Below, piece after piece: positions 23,814 through 29,832 of a DNA stretch of 29,832 nt. The DNA comes from JAIVJZ01 sp035296385 (GTDB lineage: Bacteria > Acidobacteriota > Blastocatellia > Pyrinomonadales > Pyrinomonadaceae): the NCBI GenBank assembly GCA_035296385.1, contig DATHBB010000097.1, positions 1 through 29,832 of the forward strand, read 5' to 3'. The position numbers were made by a program, and so were the translations under genes. Under the pieces are notes generated by a model. It did no database searches and was not told the DNA's origin. It saw nothing but the letters and a program-made list of their open reading frames with translations. Within the stretch, counting starts at the first letter, position 1. Every line of letters begins with the position of its first letter.

Positions 23814-24629
23814 TCAACCGGCGTAGGATTCGAGCGTGCGCGCGAGCGCGACCCACTCGGCGAGCGTTAAAGTCTCGGCGCGTCTTTGCGGTTCGACGCC
23901 CGCGCGTTCGAGTAGTGCACGTGCGTCGCCCGCCGCCTCGATGCGGCGCGCGAGTGACGGAGTCGTGTGGCGCAAATTATTGAAGATGGTCTTGCGTCGC
24001 TGCGCGAACCCGGCGCCCACCACCTGCCACAGCAACGCCTCGTCCGACACCTCAGCCGCCGCGCTCTCACGCACGACGAGGCGCACGACCGTGCTCCACA
24101 CTTTCGGCACGGGACGAAACGCCTCGGGCGCAACGTCGAACAACGGCTGCGCCTCGCAATATGCTTCGGTCAACACGGACAGGTAGCCGCGCTCGCTCGC
24201 GCCCGGCGCGGCGGTGATGCGTTCGACCACTTCGCGTTGGAGCATCAAGACCATCTCCGACAGGCAACGCCGCGCGTCGAAAAGCCTTTGCAGGATGGCC
24301 GTCGAAATGTTGTAAGGAAGATTGGCGACGACGCGCGCCGCGTGCGCGGGCGCGATACCTGCGCAGTAGTCGAACGCGAGCGCGTCGGCTTCGACGAGCG
24401 TAAACGTCTCGCGCCCGCCGAATTTATCTCGCAACACCGGAACAAGCTCGCGGTCGAACTCAATCGCAACGAGCCGCCCGACCTCTCCGATCAAACGCGC
24501 CGTCAACGCCCCGCGCCCCGCCCCGATCTCAACGACGGTTTCACCCGCGCGCGGCGCAAGCTCGCGCACGATGCGCGCCGCCACGCCCTCGTCCACCAGA
24601 AAATTCTGCCCCAGACTCTTCTTTGCCAT
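23814..24629 (-). CDS. rsmA: 16S rRNA (adenine1518/1519-N6) dimethyltransferase
   Basis: RsmA (KsgA) dimethylates two adjacent adenines near the 3' end of 16S rRNA. The 271-residue protein (273 in E. coli) has KKSLGQNFLVDEG, the SAM loop VVEIGAGRGALTARL, VAIEFDREL, and the catalytic ANLPYNIST. The start is ATG at 24629. An upstream in-frame codon at 24698 would add 23 residues translated from an inverted repeat and is rejected. No clear ribosome site precedes the ATG, and a repeat arm ends six bases before it. It is the last gene of the ftsY-ribD-rsmA run. Confidence 0.96.
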   Translation of the reverse strand: MAKKSLGQNFLVDEGVAARIVRELAPRAGETVVEIGAGRGALTARLIGEVGRLVAIEFDRELVPVLRDKFGGRETFTLVEADALAFDYCAGIAPAHAARVVANLPYNISTAILQRLFDARRCLSEMVLMLQREVVERITAAPGASERGYLSVLTEAYCEAQPLFDVAPEAFRPVPKVWSTVVRLVVRESAAAEVSDEALLWQVVGAGFAQRRKTIFNNLRHTTPSLARRIEAAGDARALLERAGVEPQRRAETLTLAEWVALARTLESYAG

Positions 24630-24635
24630 AAGAAA

Positions 24636-24773
24636 ACAGTGACGAGTGACGAGTGACAAGTGACGAGTTGAAGACAAGTGATCAGCGACGAGTGACAAGC
24701 AAAGACAAGCGACGAGACGTAAGACGAGTTCTTTGTTTTAACTTGTCACTCGTCACTCGTCACTCGTCACTGT
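24636..24773. repeat. Heptad-type inverted repeat, ribD-rsmA junction
   Basis: Arms at 24636-24669 and 24740-24773 (34 bp each, 32/34 inverted match) surround a 70-base loop that holds further degraded copies of the same word. The unit is GTGACGA/GTGACAA, repeated about four times per arm. The last codons and stop of ribD lie inside the right arm (24755-24753 is TGA). The left arm ends six bases before the rsmA start. Confidence 0.95.
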
Positions 24774-25844
24774 CTTCAAGTATCCGGTGATTTCGACATC
24801 GCCGCCGTGCTCTGCGATCTCAACGTCGTGGAGGCGCGCGGCGTCGGCGATGCGTGTTGCGCCCGCGCCCGCGACGGCGGGCTTCGCGTCGCTGCCGCCG
24901 ATGATGAGTGGCGCGATAAAGAAACTGACTTTATCTGCGAGCCGCGCATCGAGGAACATTCCGGCGACGGTCGCGCCGCCTTCGACCAGCACGCTTTGCA
25001 GCGAACGACGATGTAATTCTTCGAGCACCGACGCGAGATCGCGCGAGCCGCGCGGCACGCGCACGATTTCGACGCCGAGCGTTTGCAAAGTCGTCGCCGC
25101 GCCCTCGTCGGCTGCGTCGGAGGTGAAAACGATGAGCGGCGTTTCGCGCGCCGTCCGTGCGAGTTGCGAGGCGGGCGAGAGTTGTAAGTTGTCATCGAGC
25201 AGGACGCGCGTGAGCGGGCGGTGGCGCGGGAGTCGGCTGCGATCCGTGAGCAGAGGGTTGTCCGCGCCCGCCGTGCCCGCGCCGACGAGGATGGCGTCGT
25301 ATTCGTGTCGCAACTCGTGGACGCGCGCGCGCGACTGTTCGTTCGTGATCCAGCGCGCGTCGCCCGTGCGCGTGGCGATGCGCCCGTCGAGCGACGCGGC
25401 GAGTTTGAGATGCACGAAGGGGCGCGCGTCTCGCATCGCGTGAATGTACTTCTCGTTGAGCCGCGCCGCCTCGCGCGCGAGCAGTCCGACCTCGACTTCC
25501 AGGCCCGCTTCGCGCAGGTGCGAGAAGCCGCGCCCCGACACGAGCGGGTTCGGGTCTTCGACGGGCGCGACGACGCGGCGCACGCCCGCGCCGATGAGCG
25601 CGACGGTGCAGGGCGGCGTGCGTCCCTGATGCGCGTGCGGTTCGAGCGAGACGTAGGCGGTCGCGCCGCGCGCACGCTCTCCGGCCTGTTCGAGCGCGAG
25701 CGTCTCGGCGTGCTTGATGCCCTCGTACAAATAGAAACCTTCGCCGACTACTTCTCCATCGTCGCGCGCGATGACGCAACCGACGAGCGGGCTGGGGCTG
25801 ACTTGCCCCACGCCGCGCGCCGCGAGTTCCAACGCGCGTCGCAT
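24753..25844 (-). CDS. ribD: Riboflavin biosynthesis deaminase/reductase RibD
   Basis: RibD carries out the deaminase and reductase steps after GTP cyclohydrolase II. The N-terminal deaminase has KHAETLAL (His45, Glu47) and SLEPHAHQGRTPPC (Cys79). The usual zinc Cys of EPCSHxGRTPPC is His70 here; I checked the codon (CAC). The reductase part shows VHLKLAASLDGRIAT and LVEGGATVAGMFL. The start is ATG at 25844 (363 residues); a TTG at 25892 would add 16 residues read from an inverted-repeat arm. Neither has a ribosome site. The C-terminal TVTSDE is encoded by the heptad repeat. ribA, ribB, ribC and ribH are not in view. Confidence 0.93.
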   Translation of the reverse strand: MRRALELAARGVGQVSPSPLVGCVIARDDGEVVGEGFYLYEGIKHAETLALEQAGERARGATAYVSLEPHAHQGRTPPCTVALIGAGVRRVVAPVEDPNPLVSGRGFSHLREAGLEVEVGLLAREAARLNEKYIHAMRDARPFVHLKLAASLDGRIATRTGDARWITNEQSRARVHELRHEYDAILVGAGTAGADNPLLTDRSRLPRHRPLTRVLLDDNLQLSPASQLARTARETPLIVFTSDAADEGAATTLQTLGVEIVRVPRGSRDLASVLEELHRRSLQSVLVEGGATVAGMFLDARLADKVSFFIAPLIIGGSDAKPAVAGAGATRIADAARLHDVEIAEHGGDVEITGYLKTVTSDE

Positions 25845-25865
25845 CAAACGCGAGTCTAAGTCTGC

Positions 25866-26013
25866 GGTCTGGAGTCTGGAGTCTGGAGTCAAAGCAATAA
25901 TTCAGGCGGCGGCTGTGTTCAAACGAGCGGCGGCTATCGTCCGCGTCCGGAGGCCGGGGTCTGAGTGGAGTCTTAAGTTCCGGCTCGCGACTTCAGACTC
26001 CAGACTTCAGACC
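25866..26013. repeat. Heptad-type inverted repeat, ftsY-ribD junction
   Basis: Arms at 25866-25890 and 25989-26013 (25 bp each, 23/25 inverted match) enclose 98 bases. The unit here is GTCTGGA/GTCTGAA, different in sequence from the GTGACGA elements but again exactly 7 bp. A further GTCTGAGTGGAGTCT lies in the loop. The right arm begins five bases after the ftsY stop. Confidence 0.9.
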
Positions 26014-26017
26014 TCTT

Positions 26018-27418
26018 TTATGCGAAGAGTCCGTCAACGTAATGCTCTGCGTTGAAGACGACGAGGTCGTCAACCTTTTCGCCGATTCCGGCGTAGCGAA
26101 TGGGTAGGCCGAGTTCTTTCGAGATGGCGACGGCGATGCCGCCTTTGGCCGTGCCGTCGAGTTTCGTTAGCACGATGCCCGTCACGCCCGCGACTTTCAA
26201 GAATTGCCGCGCCTGTTCCAGCCCGTTCTGGCCGGTCACGGCGTCGATGACGAGCAGTGTCTCGTGCGGCGCGCCTTCCACTTCGCGACCCGCGACGCGT
26301 TTCATCTTCTCCAGTTCGGCCATCAGGTTCGACTTGTTGTGGAGGCGTCCGGCGGTGTCAACGATGAGCACGTCGGAGTTGCGCGCCTTCGCGGCTTTGA
26401 GCGAATCGAAGAGGACGGCAGCCGGATCGGTTCCCTGCTTCTGCTGTATGAGCGGGACGCCCGTGCGTTCGGCCCAGATGGCGAGTTGGTCGGAGGCGGC
26501 GGCGCGGAAGGTGTCAGCCGCGCAGATCAAAACGTCGTTGCCTTCGGCCTTGATGCGTTGCGCGAGTTTGCCGATAGTCGTCGTCTTGCCGACGCCGTTG
26601 ACGCCGACGATCATCATCACGTAGGGCGAGATGTTTTCCGGCACGTTCGTTTCGGCGGCGACGCCCTTTTCTTCCGAGGCGCGCAGGATGGCGAGCAGTT
26701 GATTTTTGATCGCGGACTTCAACGCTTCGATGTCGTTGATCTCTTTGCGCGTGATGCCGCGCCTCACCGATTCGAGAATCTCCAAAGTCGTCGGCACGCC
26801 GATATCCGCCGCGATCAGCGCCTCTTCGAGTTCGTCTAATAACTCTATGTCGATCTGTTTGCGCCCTTGAAAGACCGTGTCGATCTTCTCGGAGAGCGAT
26901 TCGCGCGTGGCGGAGATGGCGTTTTTGAAACGCTTCTCGAAGGTGCGTTCGAGCGCCGCCTCTTCGGCCTGCAACTCTTCGATTGAACGGTCGAGGCCGA
27001 GTATGGAGGTGGTGAAACTCGAACGCGTGGGGACGGGTCGCTGCGCTGCGACGCCCGGCCTGGACGGTTCGGGCGTGGTGCGCGATGCGCCGCCCGTCGT
27101 CGTTGTCGGTGCAGTTTGTGTCGTCGCATCGCGCGCGGCGTTTGAAGTCGTGCCGCCGATGGCCGTCGTGTCGGTGCTCGTCCTCGCTTGCGGCAGAGGC
27201 GTCGGCGCGCCGCCCGTCACGGTCGGCTCAAGCGTGGGCGTCGCGGGCGTGACGACGGCTGCCGCAGTCGAATCGGTGGAAAGATTGGCGGGCGGTTCGG
27301 GTCGAGTCGCCGTCGTGTCTTTTGCGTGCGCCGCAGCCTCTTTTTCGGCTGGCGTGAGCGGTTCGTTGAGTCCGAGCGTGATGTAGCGGTCTTCTTTTTT
27401 GCGTCGCCAGAATGCCAT
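26018..27418 (-). CDS. ftsY: Signal recognition particle receptor FtsY
   Basis: FtsY is the SRP receptor GTPase at the inner membrane. The 466-residue protein has the N domain, then the G domain with GVNGVGKTTTIGKLA, ADTFRAAASDQL, VDTAGRLHNKSNLMAEL and TKLDGTAKGG, ending in IGEKVDDLVVFNAEHYVDGL. ATG at 27418 (MAFWRRKKEDRY) is the start; a longer frame to 27529 reads into the terminator upstream and is rejected. Residues about 35-145 are a Thr/Pro/Ala-rich linker, not the acidic A domain known from E. coli FtsY. It has its own TATAAT promoter and leads the ftsY-ribD-rsmA run. Confidence 0.96.
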   Translation of the reverse strand: MAFWRRKKEDRYITLGLNEPLTPAEKEAAAHAKDTTATRPEPPANLSTDSTAAAVVTPATPTLEPTVTGGAPTPLPQARTSTDTTAIGGTTSNAARDATTQTAPTTTTGGASRTTPEPSRPGVAAQRPVPTRSSFTTSILGLDRSIEELQAEEAALERTFEKRFKNAISATRESLSEKIDTVFQGRKQIDIELLDELEEALIAADIGVPTTLEILESVRRGITRKEINDIEALKSAIKNQLLAILRASEEKGVAAETNVPENISPYVMMIVGVNGVGKTTTIGKLAQRIKAEGNDVLICAADTFRAAASDQLAIWAERTGVPLIQQKQGTDPAAVLFDSLKAAKARNSDVLIVDTAGRLHNKSNLMAELEKMKRVAGREVEGAPHETLLVIDAVTGQNGLEQARQFLKVAGVTGIVLTKLDGTAKGGIAVAISKELGLPIRYAGIGEKVDDLVVFNAEHYVDGLFA

Positions 27419-27469
27419 ATGAACGTTCGAGTGCCCTTGTTGAAAATTTCGTTGAATTGAAAGTCGTCG

Positions 27470-27499
27470 ATTATAACTGCATCCGACCATTAGCGACAA
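27470..27499 (-). promoter_or_regulatory. Probable promoter of ftsY
   Basis: On the minus strand a perfect TATAAT (27475-27470) has TTGTCG (27499-27494) at 18 bases. The -35 is part of the descending arm of the preceding terminator. Confidence 0.6.
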
Positions 27500-27551
27500 A
27501 AGGCCAAAGAGCCTGCGCAGGATGAACACACTCGCGCAGACTCTTTTTGTC
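27495..27551 (-). terminator. Probable terminator after the amidohydrolase gene
   Basis: GACAAAAAGAGTCTGCGC on one arm (minus strand, 27551-27534) pairs with GCGCAGGCTCTTTGGCCTTTTGTC (27518-27495), with a G:C to A bulge region and a 15-base loop. It lies 39 bp beyond the stop at 27590 and just ahead of the ftsY promoter. Confidence 0.65.
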
Positions 27552-27589
27552 CGGTGACAGGTTAGGCGTTTAGGCGACGGCGGAAGGCA

Positions 27590-29832
27590 TCACCGCTCCC
27601 AGAAAAATTTTCCGCGCGGACGCGCCTGCGGGTAAATCTCGTCCATGTTGCGCGTGTCGTAGAGCACGCCGTTAGCCATGACGAAACTGATCGACTCGCT
27701 GTTTTGAATATTGTCGAGCGGGTTCTTGTCCGTGATCATCAGGTCCGCGAGTTTGCCGACCTCGATTGACCCGACTTCCTTGTCCAGCCCGATATATTCC
27801 GCGCCCGAGAGCGTCGCCGCGCGCAGGGCTTCGAGCGGCGTGAGCCCGCCCTGTTGCAGCATCCAGAGTTCCCAGTGCGCGCCGAGTCCCTGCAACTGGC
27901 CGTGCGCGCCGAGTTGTGCGCGCCCGCCCGCGCGGACGATATCTTTAACCGACTTCGCCAACTCGAAATGATAAAAGTCGTCGTCCGGGGTCATCATGCG
28001 GCGACGCGCGCGCGGGTCAATCGTCGAGCGCGGCGTAAAGCGCAAGAGCTTTTCGTTCTCCCAGACGTTCGATTTTTGATACCAGTAATTCTCGCCCCAG
28101 ATGCCGCCGTAGCCGACGACGAGCGTGGGCGTGTAGCCCGAACGGCTTTTGGCGAACAACTGCACGGCGTCTTTGTAGAGCGGCGCGGTGGGGATGGCGT
28201 GCTCGATGCCGGTGTGGCCGTCGAGGATGTGCGTCATGTTGTAGAAGTAGGTCGAGCCGCCTTCGGGGACGACCATCATCTTGTGTTCGCGCGCGGCCTG
28301 TATAAGTTGCTGGCGCTGGTTGCGACGCGGCTGGTTGTAGCTCTTGATGGAGAACGCGCCGACGGCCTTGAGCCGCGCGAGATGCCCACGCGCGTCCTCC
28401 ATGTTGTTGACCGGAGCTTTCTCCGGATTCTCCGCGCCGTAAACCGGATAACCCGTGGAGAAGATGCGCGGCCCGACCATGTGGCCCGCTTTGACCATCT
28501 CGGACTGCGCGAAGACTGATTGAGTTGCCGCCGAAGGGTCGTGCGTCGTCGTCACGCCGTAGGCGAGGTTCGCCCAGTAAGGCCACTGTTTTTCGGGGAT
28601 GATGTCGAGCGTGTTGTAGCCCATGTGCGCGTGCACGTCTATGATGCCGGGCGCGATGGTCTTGCCCGTCATGTCAATCTTGCGCGCTGTTACAGGTATC
28701 TCGATTCGCGCGCCGACGGCCTTGATGCGGTTGTCTTCGATGAGGACGCTGCCGCGCTCGATCACTTGATCGCCCTTCATCGTGATGATGCGCGCGTTGG
28801 TTAAAGCGACTAAGCCTTTCGGCTTTGCCGACTCGAACTCGAAACCGATCCGCGTCCGGTTAGGTTCGGCGGGCTTTTCGTCCTTCGCGAGTTGACGGTT
28901 GATCTGTTCGAGCGTCTGCTCGTAGAAATTTTCGCCGAGCGTCCACTGAACGGATTTGCTGTCGGGCGACCACGTCAGCCAGTCGCCGGAAGATTTCGAG
29001 ATGGACTTGACGGGCAAAATTGTTTCCGTCGAGTTCATCTTCAAGGTCTTGCCCGTTTGCGGAAACGGCGCGAGGTAAAGTTTGTGCAGTTCTTTGAAGA
29101 AGACCCAGTTGTGATCGGGCGACGGCGCGATCTCCGTGGCGAACTTCGCTTCGACATGCCGACGGTAATCGTCGCCGGTGGTTTTCACGCTGCTCAAGGC
29201 GGAGAAGATGTTTGCGGGTTGTCCCGCCGGAGTGGGCGCGGAGGGCGATTCGAGGAAGAAGATGCGCTCACCTTTCGGATCGAAACTGAGTATCGGCATG
29301 CGCGCGTTCGCGCCGCGACTCTGCAAGTCCATCACGTAGCGGCTCTGTTGGCCGTCCCAGTAATGAATCTCGAAGGCCGATTCGCTGACGAGTTCCTCTT
29401 CATGGTTGACGTTGCCGCGCCCCTTGAGATAAGCGATCTTCTGGCCGTCGGGCGAAAAGGCGGGATTCGCGTACTGATCCTGCTTGTCTGTGATCTTGCG
29501 CGCGTTCGTGCCGTCGGAGTTTGCGATCCAGACCGCGCCCTTCTCCGCGTCCGACCACGTGACGAAAGTTATCTGTCGCCCGTCGGGGCTGAAGTTCGGC
29601 GAGTATTCGAGGTAGTTCGAGTTCAACAGGCGTCGCGGTTCGGCGTCGCCTTCCTTGACGTAAATTTTTCCGAGCGCGCTGTAGATGGTGCGTTCGCCGT
29701 GTCTTTTCGTCCAACGGTGCAGGCGCGTGCGTTCGCGCTCGGCGAAGACTTTTTGCGGGAAGCGCACGGCGTCCGCGACGCGCTGCGAGACGCGCGCGCT
29801 GAACGGAATCGGCGCGGCCTGTTTCGTCTGCG
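27590..29832 (-). CDS. TolB-propeller plus amidohydrolase protein, 5' end cut by window
   Basis: The frame is open from the right edge (29832) to TGA at 27590, giving 747 residues of a longer protein; a GTG at 29767 is not needed as a start, since the frame stays open upstream of it. The N-terminal part has TolB/WD40-like propeller blades: YSPNFSPDGRQITFVT, NPAFSPDGQKIAYLKG, ILSFDPKGERIFFLES and WLTWSPDSKSVQWTLG. From about 345 an amidohydrolase follows: ALTNARIITMKGDQVIERGS, GIIDVHAHMGY (HxH), FSIKSYNQPRR (possible carbamylated Lys), GIEHAIPTAP, and late KLADLMITDKNPL. Proteins of this design are usually secreted or periplasmic. The signal peptide would lie outside the window. Substrate is unknown. 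Confidence 0.88.
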   Translation of the reverse strand, partial: QTKQAAPIPFSARVSQRVADAVRFPQKVFAERERTRLHRWTKRHGERTIYSALGKIYVKEGDAEPRRLLNSNYLEYSPNFSPDGRQITFVTWSDAEKGAVWIANSDGTNARKITDKQDQYANPAFSPDGQKIAYLKGRGNVNHEEELVSESAFEIHYWDGQQSRYVMDLQSRGANARMPILSFDPKGERIFFLESPSAPTPAGQPANIFSALSSVKTTGDDYRRHVEAKFATEIAPSPDHNWVFFKELHKLYLAPFPQTGKTLKMNSTETILPVKSISKSSGDWLTWSPDSKSVQWTLGENFYEQTLEQINRQLAKDEKPAEPNRTRIGFEFESAKPKGLVALTNARIITMKGDQVIERGSVLIEDNRIKAVGARIEIPVTARKIDMTGKTIAPGIIDVHAHMGYNTLDIIPEKQWPYWANLAYGVTTTHDPSAATQSVFAQSEMVKAGHMVGPRIFSTGYPVYGAENPEKAPVNNMEDARGHLARLKAVGAFSIKSYNQPRRNQRQQLIQAAREHKMMVVPEGGSTYFYNMTHILDGHTGIEHAIPTAPLYKDAVQLFAKSRSGYTPTLVVGYGGIWGENYWYQKSNVWENEKLLRFTPRSTIDPRARRRMMTPDDDFYHFELAKSVKDIVRAGGRAQLGAHGQLQGLGAHWELWMLQQGGLTPLEALRAATLSGAEYIGLDKEVGSIEVGKLADLMITDKNPLDNIQNSESISFVMANGVLYDTRNMDEIYPQARPRGKFFWER

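Noticed and set aside
23814..24698. RsmA starting at 24698
   Set aside because: The 23 extra residues come from the heptad repeat; MAKKSLGQNFL at 24629 is the family start.
24636..24773. CRISPR array at the heptad repeats
   Set aside because: The units are 7 bp in direct succession with no spacers, and the arms are inverted.

Overview
The window reads as chromosomal DNA of a G+C-rich Gram-negative bacterium. An LPS-export block (lptB and an LptC/LptA-type protein) shows an outer membrane. Combined with rpoN, hpf, hprK, rapZ and a sugar-transport-free PTS, this matches the recJ-lpt-rpoN-hpf-hprK-rapZ-PTS neighbourhood of Acidobacteriota and Proteobacteria. The calcium-loop secreted protein and general gene style lean towards Acidobacteriota (class Blastocatellia). 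That placement is inference; no 16S or other marker is present.

Layout. 1-1000 (minus): 5' part of a polysaccharide-export (Poly_export/SLBB) gene, cut by the left edge. 14989-1389 (minus): one long co-directional block in transcription order PilZ, recJ, LptC/LptA-like, lptB, rpoN, hpf, YceI, hprK, rapZ, a zinc-ribbon protein, EIIA(Man), HPr, EI. 15149-17506 (plus): a sigma70-type promoter, two secreted-protein genes of lower G+C, and a two-way terminator. 21553-17568 (minus): RNase J, an ACT protein, a short-chain dehydrogenase and uppP. 21867-23783 (plus): a membrane M48 metallopeptidase with a TPR-like tail. 27418-23814 (minus): ftsY, ribD, rsmA. 29832-27590 (minus): a TolB-propeller/amidohydrolase gene cut by the right edge.

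How the genes work together. HprK, HPr (with both the catalytic His and the regulatory Ser), EI and a Man-type EIIA form a phosphorelay without any EIIB or EIIC in view, so it is probably regulatory. RapZ, sigma-54 and HPF are its usual neighbours. LptB and the LptC/LptA-like protein serve LPS export; uppP and the export gene serve envelope polymers.

The most unusual signal is a family of five intergenic inverted repeats (near 7753, 10402, 12810, 24636 and 25866). Their arms are built from 7-bp words. The words differ (GTGACGA, GTCTGGA, GATGAAC), but the design is the same: 25-34 bp arms that can pair, placed in the junction between two co-directional genes. In three cases the arm supplies the upstream gene's stop codon. 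A second oddity is a four-copy 14-bp repeat at the YceI-hprK junction that makes a chain of three five-codon ORFs overlapping by ATGA and leading into hprK. RapZ has Met in place of the Walker A Lys, RibD has His in place of a zinc Cys, and the LptC/LptA protein is about four times the usual length.
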